Below, in pieces: positions 35,864 to 44,880 of a stretch of DNA of 64,000 bases. The stretch is from Sphingobium cyanobacteriorum (lineage in GTDB: Bacteria; Pseudomonadota; Alphaproteobacteria; Sphingomonadales; Sphingomonadaceae), in assembly GCF_030580935.1 (NCBI RefSeq), contig NZ_JAUQOM010000001.1, positions 744,001-808,000 of the forward strand. Direction: 5' to 3'. Below the pieces are notes generated by a model. It did no database searches. It worked only from the letters and a program-made list of their open reading frames with translations, and was not told the DNA's origin. Position 1 is the stretch's first letter. Each line of letters opens with the position of its first letter. A program made the translations under genes and the position numbers.

Positions 35864-36157
35864 ATGACCACGCCCGAACGCGACTATTGCTATTTCATCG
35901 ACCACCGCAAATACAACCGAAACATCGGTTGCCGCAAACATGACAATATGTACGGCATCAATGGCGGCGGCAGTGAGCGGGATCGGTGGCGCGCCGACCT
36001 CGCCTTTTATCGCCATATGAAGGCCAATGGTGATCCGATGGCGCTGCCCGCCCTGCTCGCCTGCCTCGCATTCGGCTGGTTCTGCTGGAATTATCATCCC
36101 GGCAAGGGGCTGTGGCGCGGGCAATTGTTGCGCCGTTTCGCCAAAGCGCCCAAATGA
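35864..36157 (+). CDS. Small phospholipase-A2-like protein with C-terminal membrane segment
   Basis: 97 residues. The stretch DYCYFIDHRKYNRNIGCRKHDNMYG contains the Cys-x-x-His-Asp-x-x-Tyr pattern of phospholipase A2 active sites, followed by a region (RWRADLAFYRHM) where PLA2 enzymes carry the second Asp. A hydrophobic segment (LPALLACLAFGWFCWNY) and a basic tail end the protein. It lacks a signal peptide and is far shorter than animal PLA2s, as in some bacterial and fungal relatives. The start is only 18 bp from the divergent GTG of the hydrolase gene, and its stop overlaps the kdsA start (ATGA). PLA2 relation is from the motif alone. Confidence 0.65.
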   Translation: MTTPERDYCYFIDHRKYNRNIGCRKHDNMYGINGGGSERDRWRADLAFYRHMKANGDPMALPALLACLAFGWFCWNYHPGKGLWRGQLLRRFAKAPK

Positions 36158-37008
36158 CCGCCATGACTGATCCCAAACATGTTCAGGTCGGCCCGGTCAC
36201 ATTCGGCAACGACCTGCCCTTCGTCCTGATTTCCGGCCCCTGCCAGATCGAAAGCCGCGATCATGCGCTGTTCATGGCGGACGCGCTGGCGCGCGCGGCG
36301 CGGCAGGCGGGCGTGCCCTTCATCTTCAAGAGCAGCTTCGACAAGGCGAACCGGACATCGGTGTCGGGCCGGCGCGGCGTCGGCATCGATGCGGGGCTGG
36401 CCATCCTGGCCGAAGTGAAGGCGTCGCTCGGCTGCCCTGTCCTCACCGACATCCACGACGCCAGCCAGGTGGAGGCCGCCGCGCAGGCGGTCGACATTCT
36501 CCAGATTCCCGCCTTCCTCTGCCGCCAGACCGACCTGCTGCTGGCGGCGGGCCGGACCGGCGCGGTGATCAACGTCAAGAAGGGGCAGTTCCTCGCCCCC
36601 TGGGATATGGCGGCGGTGGCGCAGAAGGTAGCCTCGACCGGCAACGACCGCATCCTGCTCACCGAACGCGGCGCCAGCTTTGGCTATAATACATTGGTCA
36701 GCGACATGCGCGCGCTGCCGACCATGGCGCAGACCGGCTATCCGGTCGTGTTCGACGCCACCCATTCGGTGCAGCAGCCCGGCGGCCTGGGCAGCGCGTC
36801 CGGCGGCCAGCGCGAATTTGCTCCCCTGCTCGCCCGCAGCGCGGTCGCGGCCGGCGTCGCGGCGATCTTCGCCGAAGCCCATGACGATCCCGACAATGCC
36901 CCCTCTGACGGCCCGGTCATGCTCCCGCTGGCCTGGGTCGGACCGATGCTGGAAACGCTCAAGGGCATCGACCGCATCATCAAGAATCAGGCCCCCGCAA
37001 TCGATTAG
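36154..37008 (+). CDS. kdsA: 3-deoxy-8-phosphooctulonate synthase
   Basis: 284 residues. Condenses phosphoenolpyruvate and arabinose-5-phosphate to Kdo-8-phosphate for lipopolysaccharide core or lipid A attachment. Motifs GPCQIES, FKSSFDKANRTS, GLAILAEVKASLGCPVLTDIHD, NVKKGQFLAPWDM, LTERGASFGYNTLVSDMR and DATHSVQQPGG are all present. ATG 36154 overlaps the stop of the preceding small gene; an ATG at 36163 is an alternative start. The 3' end lies in a perfect 34-bp palindrome. Confidence 0.96.
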   Translation: MTAMTDPKHVQVGPVTFGNDLPFVLISGPCQIESRDHALFMADALARAARQAGVPFIFKSSFDKANRTSVSGRRGVGIDAGLAILAEVKASLGCPVLTDIHDASQVEAAAQAVDILQIPAFLCRQTDLLLAAGRTGAVINVKKGQFLAPWDMAAVAQKVASTGNDRILLTERGASFGYNTLVSDMRALPTMAQTGYPVVFDATHSVQQPGGLGSASGGQREFAPLLARSAVAAGVAAIFAEAHDDPDNAPSDGPVMLPLAWVGPMLETLKGIDRIIKNQAPAID

Positions 37009-37029
37009 TTAGCTAACTAATCGATTGCG
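36996..37029. terminator. Perfect 34-bp palindrome over the kdsA stop codon
   Basis: CGCAATCGATTAGTTAG followed at once by its exact reverse complement, no unpaired centre. The kdsA TAG is inside. The AT-rich core in a GC-rich genome and the position between convergent kdsA and proA suggest a bidirectional 3'-end hairpin, though a dimeric-protein binding site is possible. Confidence 0.55.
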
Positions 37030-37095
37030 CAAATTGCACAGAGCTGTCCACTTCGCTGTATCGTTCAGAGCGGGATGGCGGCAGCCCCAGGATGT

Positions 37096-38361
37096 TCAGG
37101 GCCGCGCCTGCCCGGTCCCGCGCACGATCCACTTGTATGTCGTCAGCCCCTCCAGCGCCACCGGCCCGCGCGCATGGAGCCGCCCGGTGGAAATGCCGAT
37201 CTCCGCGCCCAGACCGAACTCGCCGCCATCGGCAAACTGGGTGGAGGCGTTCCACATCACGATCGCGCTGTCGACGGCGTTCAGGAAATGCTCGGCCTTC
37301 GCCGCATCCTGGGTGATGATCGCATCGGTATGATGGCTGGCATGGGCGGCGATATGGGCGATCGCATCGTCCACGCCCTCGACCAGCCGCACCGACACGA
37401 TCGCGTCGAGATATTCGGTGTCCCAGTCCGCGTCCGACGCCGGCACCACGCGCGCGTCCATCGCCTGCACCGCCACGTCGCCGCGCACTTCACACTTTGC
37501 GTCGATCAGCGCCCGCACCAGCGCGGGCGCCTGATCATAGGCGCGGTCGATCAGCACCGTTTCGGTCGATCCGCAAATGCCGGTCCGCCGCATCTTGGCG
37601 TTGACCACCAGCTTTTGCGCCATCGCCGGATCGGCCGCGCCATCGACATAGCTGTGGTTGATGCCGTCCAGATGCGCCAGCACCGGCACCCGCGCCTCCT
37701 CCTGCACCCGCGCGACCAGGCTCTTGCCGCCGCGCGGCACGATCAGGTCGACAAACTCGGCCGCGCGCAGCAGCGCGCCCACCACCGCGCGGTCGGTCGT
37801 GGGCACCAGTTGCACCGCTTCGGCGGGAAGGCCGGCGGCGACGATCCCTTCGATCATCGCGGCATGGATGGCGCGGTTGCTTTCCTTCGCCTCGCTGCCG
37901 CCGCGCAGGATCACGGCGTTGCCCGCCCGCAGGCAGAGCGCGGCCGCATCCGCCGTCACATTGGGGCGGCTTTCATAAATGATGCCGATCACGCCCAGCG
38001 GCACCCGCACGCGCGACAATTCCAGCCCGTTGGGCCGCACCTGCCGGTCGATCACGCTGCCCAGCGGATTGGCCAGCGCCGCGACCTGCTCCACGCCCGC
38101 CGCCGCACCGGCGATCCGTTCCGCGTCCAGCCGCAGCCGGTCCAGCAGCGCCGGCGACAGGCCGTTGGCGGCGGCATTGTCCATGTCGCGGGCGTTGGCG
38201 GCGATGATCGCCGGCGCCTGATCCCGCAACGCCTGCGCGGCGCGGCGCAGCGCGTCCGACTTCTGCGCGTCACTCGCCTGCGCGATGATCGCCGCCGCCT
38301 TGCGCGCACGCGCGCCCAGCATGGCGATCAGCATTTCGGGGGTCTGGGTCAGGTCGTTCAT
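37096..38361 (-). CDS. proA: Gamma-glutamyl phosphate reductase
   Basis: 421 residues. Reduces gamma-glutamyl phosphate to glutamate semialdehyde with NADPH in proline synthesis. Family motifs [41 protein letters not shown], the nucleophile Cys in [11 protein letters not shown], and the C-terminal [29 protein letters not shown] are clear. No proB neighbour on either side. Ordinary housekeeping gene. Confidence 0.96.
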   Translation of the reverse strand: MNDLTQTPEMLIAMLGARARKAAAIIAQASDAQKSDALRRAAQALRDQAPAIIAANARDMDNAAANGLSPALLDRLRLDAERIAGAAAGVEQVAALANPLGSVIDRQVRPNGLELSRVRVPLGVIGIIYESRPNVTADAAALCLRAGNAVILRGGSEAKESNRAIHAAMIEGIVAAGLPAEAVQLVPTTDRAVVGALLRAAEFVDLIVPRGGKSLVARVQEEARVPVLAHLDGINHSYVDGAADPAMAQKLVVNAKMRRTGICGSTETVLIDRAYDQAPALVRALIDAKCEVRGDVAVQAMDARVVPASDADWDTEYLDAIVSVRLVEGVDDAIAHIAAHASHHTDAIITQDAAKAEHFLNAVDSAIVMWNASTQFADGGEFGLGAEIGISTGRLHARGPVALEGLTTYKWIVRGTGQARP

Positions 38362-38462
38362 AGTCGCTCTCGCCGAAGGATCGGGCGCGCCTTAACATGA
38401 AAGCCAAGCGCAGCGAAAGCGGTACAACCCGCCGCACGCAACCCCGGCGTGCCCATGACCAT

Positions 38463-38489
38463 CCGCCAGCCCCCATGGGGGCCCGGCGG
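38463..38489. terminator. GC-rich stem-loop after methyltransferase gene
   Basis: CCGCC-a-GCCCCCATGGGGGC-cc-GGCGG forms a nested palindrome 16 bases beyond the methyltransferase stop on the minus strand; no T-tract. Confidence 0.5.
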
Positions 38490-38504
38490 ACTGTCGGCAA
38501 CAGA

Positions 38505-39149
38505 TCAGGCGGCCTGCGCCAGCGTCTCTTGCTTGATCGCCCGGATGATACGGCAGGGCGGAATATTGCGCCACTCCAGCGAGTCCGTGACACAGCCGAA
38601 CACGGGCGTCAGGAACCGGCGCACGAAGCGCGAATATTGATAGATCAGGAATGCGCCGCCCGGCCGCAAAGCCGCCTGCGTTTCCACGCAGATCGCCTGG
38701 CCGACACCTTCGGGCAGGGTGGAGAAAGGAATGCCCGACAGCACATAATCGGCCTGATAATGGCCCGCTTCCTTGATGAAGCGGCGCACATCGGCGGCCG
38801 ACCCATGGACCACGCGCAAGCGCGGATCATCGATCTCCGCTTCCAGATAGGCCACGAAGTCGAGATTGAGGTCGATCGTCAGCAGCATCGCGTCGGCGGG
38901 CAGCCGCTCCAGGATCGGCCGGGTAAAGGTGCCGACACCCGGCCCATATTCCACGAACAGCCGGGTGTTCCGCCAATCGACCTGATCCAGCATCCGCTCC
39001 ACCAGCGTGGCGGACGAAGGGATGACCGAACCGATCATGCCAGGATGCTTGACGAACTGGCGGAAGAACATGCGCCACTGGCTGAAAAATGATCCAGGCG
39101 AACCAGCCCTGGCCTTATCCTTGTTCTTTTTCAATGGAATGGAGGCCAT
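38505..39149 (-). CDS. Class I SAM-dependent methyltransferase, phospholipid N-methyltransferase-like
   Basis: 214 residues. After a basic N-terminus (ASIPLKKNKDKARA) and an amphipathic helix (FFRQFVKHPGMIGSVIPSSATL), the SAM-binding motif LFVEYGPGVGTFTRPILER and acidic strand LTIDLNLDF appear, with the NIPF-like motif as SGIPFSTLP. The overall pattern is that of PmtA-type phosphatidylethanolamine methyltransferases and rRNA dimethylase relatives. PmtA would make phosphatidylcholine precursors. Start 39149 is taken as the first Met of the conserved part. Substrate class uncertain. Confidence 0.7.
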   Translation of the reverse strand: MASIPLKKNKDKARAGSPGSFFSQWRMFFRQFVKHPGMIGSVIPSSATLVERMLDQVDWRNTRLFVEYGPGVGTFTRPILERLPADAMLLTIDLNLDFVAYLEAEIDDPRLRVVHGSAADVRRFIKEAGHYQADYVLSGIPFSTLPEGVGQAICVETQAALRPGGAFLIYQYSRFVRRFLTPVFGCVTDSLEWRNIPPCRIIRAIKQETLAQAA

Positions 39150-39280
39150 CAACCCTCGCCTGTCTCTATCATGTCCATGGCCTTGCAAATCCGGGGCGGG
39201 CTTGCAAGCGGCTTTGCAACAAGCCGGTCATAAAACGCGGAAACGGCGGATGGGTTCAATCCGCCGCCCCGCTTCCTCGC

Positions 39281-41575
39281 TTAATCGGCGGACCCGCGCG
39301 GCCGCAACATGCCCGGCGCGACGAAGCCGATCGGATCGACCTGCATCGCCCGCTGTTTCAGTTGCGACTGGATCTGCTCATATTCGCGTTCCATCTCCGG
39401 CGTCACCGACGCCCGCGTGTCGGCCAGCGCACTGTCGAAATGCGCCTGCGTCACCCTGTCGATCGACAGTGACTGGCGCAGCGCAACCAGCCCCGCCCGC
39501 CGCACCAGATCCTCCAGGTCGGCGCCGGTGAAGCGGTCGGTCTGCGCCGCCAGCCCATCCAGGTCGACATCCTCGCCCAGCGGCATCTTGGCGGTATGGA
39601 TGCCCAATATGCGCCGTCGCCCGGCCTTGTCAGGCACCGGCACATAGATCAGCTCGTCGAACCGCCCCGGCCGCAACAGCGCGGGATCGATCAGCGTCGG
39701 CCGGTTGGTCGCGCCGATCACCACCACCTGCTGCAATTCCTCCAGCCCGTCCATCTCGGCCAGGATGGTGTTGACCACCCGCTCCGTCACCGCCGGCTCG
39801 CCCAGCCCGCCGCCGCGCGCAGGCACCAGGCTGTCCAGTTCGTCGATGAAGATCACGGTCGGCGCCACCTGCCGCGCGCGGGCGAACAGGCGGGCGATCT
39901 GCTGCTCGCTCTCGCCATACCATTTGCTCAGCAGGTCGCTCGACTTGGTGGCGATGAAATTGGCCTGCGCCTCGCGCGCGACCGCCTTGGCCAGCAATGT
40001 CTTGCCAGTGCCGGGCGGGCCGTAGAGCAGAAAGCCCTTGGCCGGACGAATACCGATCCGGCGGAAGGCGTCGGGGTCTTTGAGCGGCAACTCGACCCCT
40101 TCCTTCAGCCGCATCTGCGCGTCGTCCAGCCCGCCAATGTCGGACCAGCCGATATTGGGCGCCTGCACCATCACCTCGCGCATCGCGGACGGCTGGACCC
40201 GCTTGATCGCGGCCATGAAATCCTCGCGCGTGACCGACAGCTCCTCCAGCACGTCGGCGGGGATCGTCCCTTCCTCCAGGTTGAGCCGCGGCATGAAGCG
40301 CCGCACCGTCTCGATCGCCGCCTCGCGGCTCAGCGCCGCCAGGTCCGCGCCGACAAAGCCGTAAGTCATGCGCGCCAGTTCGGCCAGGTCGACCTTGTCG
40401 CCCAGCGGCATGCCGCGCGTATGGATACCCAATATCTCGCGCCGGCCGCGCTCGTCCGGCACGCCGACCACGATCTCGCGGTCGAACCGGCCCGGCCGGC
40501 GCAGCGCCTCGTCAATGGCTTCGGGCCGGTTGGTGGCCGCGATCACGACCAGATTGGCGCGCGGTTCCAGCCCGTCCATCAGCGTCAGCAACTGCGCGAC
40601 CAGCCGCTTTTCCGTCTCGCCCGTCACCTGTCCCCGTTTCGGCGCGATCGAATCGATCTCGTCGATGAACAGGATCGATGGCGACGCCTTGGCCGCCGCC
40701 TCGAAAATCTCGCGCAACTGCTTTTCGGACTCGCCATAGGCCGACCCCATGATCTCCGGCCCGTTGATCAGGAAGAATTCGGCGTCCGATTCATTGGCCA
40801 CTGCGCGCGCCAGCCGCGTCTTGCCGGTGCCCGGCGGGCCGTGGAGCAGCACCCCCTTGGGCGGATCGACGCCCAGCCGCTCGAACAGTTCGGGATAGCG
40901 CAGCGGCAGTTCCACCATCTCGCGCAACTGGTCGATCGTCTCGGCCATGCCGCCGACATCGTCATAGGTCACGTCCGCGCGCCGGGATTCGCGCGGTTCC
41001 TCATATTCGGCGCGCAGTTCGACCTCGGTGTCGCCATCGATATGGACGATTCCCTTGGGCACGGTCGATACCACGACCAGCCGGATCTCCTGCAACGCAT
41101 AGGCGGGCGCGGCCAGCATCTGCCGCAACTGGGGCGGCATGTCGCCGGGCGGCACCTGCTGCTGCCCGGCGGTCGCGACAATGTCGCCCGCCGCCAGCGG
41201 CCGTTGAAAGAAAACCCGCTTGAGCGCGTCGGGATTGCCCTGCAAGCGCAGGTTGTTTTGTGCAGGCGCGAACACCACCCGCTGCGCCGGCCGCGTCTCG
41301 ACCTTGGCGATCTGGACGAAATCGCCCGATCCGACCCCGGCATTGGCGCGCTGCAAACCGTCGAGGCGCAGGACATCCAGCCCCTCATCCTCCTTATAGG
41401 GGCGCACCACCCGCGCCGATGTCGCGCGCTTGCCGACAATCTCGACCACATCGCCTTCGGCCAGATGCAGTTCGGCCATCACCGCCAGCGGCAACCGCGC
41501 CAATCCGCGCCCGGCATCTTCCGGCCGCGCATTGGCGACCTGAATCCGGCGTCCTGCTTGTTCCTGATCGGCCAC
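39281..41575 (-). CDS. CDC48-type AAA+ ATPase with two AAA modules
   Basis: 764 residues with a probable GTG start (first residues VADQEQAGRRIQVANARPED). An N-terminal double-psi barrel substrate domain is followed by two AAA modules with Walker A GPPGTGKTRLARAVANE and GPPGTGKTLLAKAVAREA, and Walker B SILFIDEIDSIAP and VIFIDELDSLVP, plus second-region-of-homology arginines. CDC48/p97-type proteins unfold or extract protein substrates. Such bacterial homologues are known in several alphaproteobacteria. It stands alone, divergent from a LysR gene. The long open frame upstream of the GTG is antisense to that LysR gene and is not included. Confidence 0.9.
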   Translation of the reverse strand: MADQEQAGRRIQVANARPEDAGRGLARLPLAVMAELHLAEGDVVEIVGKRATSARVVRPYKEDEGLDVLRLDGLQRANAGVGSGDFVQIAKVETRPAQRVVFAPAQNNLRLQGNPDALKRVFFQRPLAAGDIVATAGQQQVPPGDMPPQLRQMLAAPAYALQEIRLVVVSTVPKGIVHIDGDTEVELRAEYEEPRESRRADVTYDDVGGMAETIDQLREMVELPLRYPELFERLGVDPPKGVLLHGPPGTGKTRLARAVANESDAEFFLINGPEIMGSAYGESEKQLREIFEAAAKASPSILFIDEIDSIAPKRGQVTGETEKRLVAQLLTLMDGLEPRANLVVIAATNRPEAIDEALRRPGRFDREIVVGVPDERGRREILGIHTRGMPLGDKVDLAELARMTYGFVGADLAALSREAAIETVRRFMPRLNLEEGTIPADVLEELSVTREDFMAAIKRVQPSAMREVMVQAPNIGWSDIGGLDDAQMRLKEGVELPLKDPDAFRRIGIRPAKGFLLYGPPGTGKTLLAKAVAREAQANFIATKSSDLLSKWYGESEQQIARLFARARQVAPTVIFIDELDSLVPARGGGLGEPAVTERVVNTILAEMDGLEELQQVVVIGATNRPTLIDPALLRPGRFDELIYVPVPDKAGRRRILGIHTAKMPLGEDVDLDGLAAQTDRFTGADLEDLVRRAGLVALRQSLSIDRVTQAHFDSALADTRASVTPEMEREYEQIQSQLKQRAMQVDPIGFVAPGMLRPRGSAD

Positions 41576-41908
41576 TTGCCATCCCCGTCTTTGTCGTTCC
41601 GTAACGAGATAGGGAACGCAGCAGCCGGGGAAAAGAGGCAGCGATCGCGATCGCGCCACGAAAAAATGGCCGGCGCAAAGGCCGGCCCGAAAGTTTTTAG
41701 GAGAGGATGCCTGAAAGGCCTGCCCTGTGTGCAGTGCAGCGTGACTCCTTACAAGTGCGAAATGATTCGGGGAGTTGCAAAAAATGCACCTTGCCATTTT
41801 CCGCTTTTTCCTGCTCATTACCCTCAGGATGCTTGGAACCGGGGTGCACGCCGCCCGATAAAGAGAATTGACGCGGCGCAGCAGATCGGCTTCGGAATTA
41901 TACAGATT
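41576..41908. other. Divergent promoter region between CDC48-type and LysR genes
   Basis: 333 bp without a gene. It must hold promoters for both flanking genes. Beyond the minus-strand terminator at 41661-41687 it contains a CTCTCCT motif read on the minus strand (about 41700-41706), of the anti-ribosome-binding-site kind seen in small RNAs. Confidence 0.5.
41661..41687 (-). terminator. Rho-independent terminator on minus strand with no cognate gene
   Basis: Read on the minus strand, GGCCGGC-CTTTGC-GCCGGCC is followed by ATTTTTT, a textbook intrinsic terminator. It precedes the CDC48-type gene by about 90 bp and no coding frame ends upstream of it, so it points to an unannotated short RNA or an attenuator. 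Confidence 0.6.
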
Positions 41909-42787
41909 ATGCGCAGATTGCCGCCCCTCACGGCCCTGGAGGCCTTTGTTCAGGTTGCCCGCCTTGGCTCTGTCAAGGCGGCGGCCGAAGAACTTGCGCT
42001 CTCGACTCCTGCGCTCAGCCGGCGCGTCCAGGCGCTGGAGCGCTTCATCGGCCGCCCCCTGTTCGACCGCAAGCATCAGGCGCTGGAGATCAATGCCGAC
42101 GGCCAGAGGCTGCTCGACGACATCGCCCCGGCGCTCGATTCGCTCAGCCAGGCGCTGGAAAATATCCAGAGCGGCGGCAATCAACTGCGCCTGCGCCTGG
42201 CGGTGATGCCATTGTTCGCGACCCAGCGGCTCTTCCCGCACCTGGGCCGCCTGCGCCAGCAGCATCCCCAATTGCATATCGATATCGAAACCACGCCCCA
42301 CGCCGTCGCGCGTCTGGGCGAAGGGCTGGATGCGGCGATCGTCCTGTCAAAGGATATTGATCCCGCACTCTACGCCCATGAACTGGATCATGAGGAAGTC
42401 TATCTGATCGGCCGGCGCGAACTGCTCGAAGGGCCGCACGCGCTCAAGACGCCAGAGGAACTGGCGCAACAGACCGTCCTGCTCCATCGCGACATGGCCA
42501 TGGCCTTCGAAACCTGGAAGGAAGCCGCGGGCCTGCCCGACCTGCAACCGCTCGCCATCGACAATTATGATTCGGGCCAGTTGATGCTGGAAGCCGCCGC
42601 GCAGGGCCTGGGCGTCGCCGTGATGCACGCCAGCCATTATGAACAGGCCGGCGACCCGCGCCTGGTGCGGCTGTTCCCGATCCATGTCGACAGCCCCTAC
42701 CGCTATTTCTTCGTCTGCCGCCCGCGCGCGCTCCATACCCGCGCCGTCCGCATCTTCCGCGACTGGCTGCTGGCGGCCGATATCTGA
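41909..42787 (+). CDS. LysR-family transcriptional regulator, GcvA-like
   Basis: 292 residues. HTH at the N-terminus (MRRLPPLTALEAFVQVARLGSVKAAAEELALSTPALSRRVQALERFIGRPLF) as in GcvA-type regulators, then a two-lobed inducer domain (LRLAVMPLFATQRLFPHLGRL to LGVAVMHASHYE). ATG 41909 is the first Met before the HTH. Divergent from the CDC48-type ATPase gene, a possible target, though LysR proteins may also act elsewhere. Confidence 0.9.
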   Translation: MRRLPPLTALEAFVQVARLGSVKAAAEELALSTPALSRRVQALERFIGRPLFDRKHQALEINADGQRLLDDIAPALDSLSQALENIQSGGNQLRLRLAVMPLFATQRLFPHLGRLRQQHPQLHIDIETTPHAVARLGEGLDAAIVLSKDIDPALYAHELDHEEVYLIGRRELLEGPHALKTPEELAQQTVLLHRDMAMAFETWKEAAGLPDLQPLAIDNYDSGQLMLEAAAQGLGVAVMHASHYEQAGDPRLVRLFPIHVDSPYRYFFVCRPRALHTRAVRIFRDWLLAADI

Positions 42788-42848
42788 CCGGGGATTCTTT
42801 TTCCCACCGCGCCCTTAACCTTGTTTCACGCTGGCCGTTATCGGGTGC

Positions 42849-44003
42849 ATGACCGGGGCAACTTCCTCTTCCGCAAGTCCGCAGCATGGACTGACCGACC
42901 GTCTGGCACGCTGGGCCAGGGGCATTTCAGGCAAAGCCGGGGAGGAACCGACCGAGGAACAGCGCCCCCGCGCCGGCAGCGCGGCCAACCGCGAGATCAA
43001 CCGGCGGCGACAGCTTTATGCCGACATCGGCGACTTCCTCTTTGCCCATGACCTGGATCTGACACCGATCAATTTCAGTGTCGCGCTCGATTATCTGACC
43101 GGCGCCAATCTGGGCGTCGAAAAGGCGATCAAGGCCGTGATGATGGAACGGGGCAAGATCACCAATGGCTGGATCGAATCGATCGCGGCCGATCAGCGCG
43201 CCGATGAAGTCACGCCCGAATCGCTCGCCTCGATGCTGGACAAGGTCGAGGAAAATCTTACCCAGTTCACCGGCCTGATGCATGAATCGCGGAACAGCGC
43301 GAAGGATTATGGCGCCGCCTTGCAGGAACAGGCCAAGGATCTGGTCGAAGGCCGCGACAGCGAGCCGGTGCTGGCCCGGCTGGTCGGCCTGACCCGGTCG
43401 ATGGTGGAAAAGACCCGCCAGGTCGAAACCCAGTTGCGCGACAATCAGCGCCAGACCCAAGCGCTCAAGTCCAGCCTGGAAAATGCCCGGCGCGCGGCCG
43501 AGCATGACCATCTGACCGGCCTGCCCAACCGCCGCGCTTTCGAAAGCGTGCTGCGCGACGAACTGGCCCAGGCGCAGGCCAACGGCGAAACGCTCTCCAT
43601 CGCCTTCTGCGACATCGACCATTTCAAACATATCAACGACACGCACGGCCATGACACCGGCGACAGGGTGCTCAAATTCGTCGCCGGCCTGCTGGCCAAG
43701 GTATCGGACGACAAATGCCATGTCGCCCGCCATGGCGGCGAGGAATTCGTGATGCTGTTCCGTGGCAAGACCGCGGCCGAAACCTGCGAAGCGGTCGATG
43801 ACGTGCGAGAGGATCTGGCCAACCGCAGCCTGGTCAACCGCACCAATGGCGAACGGATGGACCGGGTCAGCTTTTCCGCCGGCGTCGCCAACGTCCTGGC
43901 CTATGAAGATCCCCGCACGGCGCTCAAGGCCGCCGATCGCGCTCTCTATCTGGCCAAGGAACATGGCCGCAACCGCGTCTATCTGGCGGCCGAAACCGAC
44001 TGA
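42849..44003 (+). CDS. Diguanylate cyclase (GGDEF domain)
   Basis: 384 residues, soluble. N-terminal 200 residues are helical with coiled-coil character (TRSMVEKTRQVETQLRDNQRQ) and resemble a sensory region without a recognised domain. The GGDEF domain starts at DHLTGLPNRRAF, has the substrate motif FCDIDHFKHINDTHGHDTGD and the active signature RHGGEEFVML. The RxxD inhibitory site expected five residues before the signature is replaced by DDKC, so product feedback at the I-site is probably missing. Makes cyclic di-GMP. Confidence 0.93.
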   Translation: MTGATSSSASPQHGLTDRLARWARGISGKAGEEPTEEQRPRAGSAANREINRRRQLYADIGDFLFAHDLDLTPINFSVALDYLTGANLGVEKAIKAVMMERGKITNGWIESIAADQRADEVTPESLASMLDKVEENLTQFTGLMHESRNSAKDYGAALQEQAKDLVEGRDSEPVLARLVGLTRSMVEKTRQVETQLRDNQRQTQALKSSLENARRAAEHDHLTGLPNRRAFESVLRDELAQAQANGETLSIAFCDIDHFKHINDTHGHDTGDRVLKFVAGLLAKVSDDKCHVARHGGEEFVMLFRGKTAAETCEAVDDVREDLANRSLVNRTNGERMDRVSFSAGVANVLAYEDPRTALKAADRALYLAKEHGRNRVYLAAETD

Positions 44004-44024
44004 GGCCCTCAGGCCCCCTTCGCC

Positions 44025-44696
44025 CTAGAAATCGGGCTTTTCATAATGGGGCGGCGGGGTGATGACCTCCATCCGTTCCGACAGCAGCGGCCGGAAGGAC
44101 GGCCGCGACTTGAAGCCCGCATACCAGCGCTTGACCGGCTCATGCCCGGCCCAGTCGATGCCGCCCAGATAATCCGCCACCGACAGATGCGCCGCTGCGG
44201 TAATGTCCGCCAGGCTCAGCGTCGGCCCGGCCATCCAGCTCCGGTGGTCCAGCAGATAGTCCATATAGTCCATATGGACATTGGCCCGCTTCATCGCCTC
44301 GCGCAGCACGCGCGCATCGGGCGATGCCCGTTCCACCAGGCGCTTCTTCATCCGTTCATGCAGCAGCGGGCCGACCACATCGCCATAGAAATTCTGGTCG
44401 AAAAAGGCGGTCAGCCGCCGCACCTCCGCCCGCCCGGCGGCCGCGCCGGAGATCAGCGGGAATTTCTCCACCGTCTCCTCGAAATATTCGCAGATCGCCT
44501 GGCTGTCGATCAGCGTGACGCCCTTCTCCGCCTCCACCATCACCGGCGTCGTGCCGGCCGGGTTCAGATCCAGGAACTCGTCGCGCATTGCCCAGGGCGA
44601 TTCGCGCACCAGATCATAGCCGATCCCCTTCTCCCCAAGGAGGAGCCGGACCTTGCGCGAAAAGGGGCAGAGCGGAAATTGATAAAGCAGCCACAT
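44025..44696 (-). CDS. Glutathione S-transferase family protein
   Basis: 223 residues. An N-terminal thioredoxin-like GST domain (LYQFPLCPFSRKVRLLLGEKGI; PAGTTPVMVE; LIDSQAICEYFEE) with a CPFS motif, then an all-helical C-terminal domain (WMAGPTLSLADITAAAHLSVADYL). It may conjugate or bind glutathione. It is convergent with the diguanylate cyclase gene, 21 bp apart, and divergent from acetyl-CoA synthetase. Specific role unknown. Confidence 0.85.
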   Translation of the reverse strand: MWLLYQFPLCPFSRKVRLLLGEKGIGYDLVRESPWAMRDEFLDLNPAGTTPVMVEAEKGVTLIDSQAICEYFEETVEKFPLISGAAAGRAEVRRLTAFFDQNFYGDVVGPLLHERMKKRLVERASPDARVLREAMKRANVHMDYMDYLLDHRSWMAGPTLSLADITAAAHLSVADYLGGIDWAGHEPVKRWYAGFKSRPSFRPLLSERMEVITPPPHYEKPDF

Positions 44697-44880
44697 AGGC
44701 GATCCCTGTTAGGCGCGGCGGTGCATCGGGGGAAGCGGCAAAATGCGCTCGCCACCTCCATGATAGATGACACTATTGGCCAAAAGGATGGCGATAAACG
44801 GCATGGCGCGATCTTTCGATCCTGCTATCGGGGCGGTACAAGTAGCCGCAACAATGGTTTCGCGATGGAAAGGATGCCTG

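Noticed and set aside
35846-36124. Extended N-terminus of the membrane hydrolase on the minus strand
   Set aside because: Overlaps the plus-strand small protein with a clear CxxHDxxY motif; the GTG at 35845 has a ribosome site and starts the plausible protein.
39596-41908. Long N-terminal extension of the LysR protein on the plus strand
   Set aside because: It is antisense to the CDC48-type ATPase; the LysR HTH starts at the Met at 41909.
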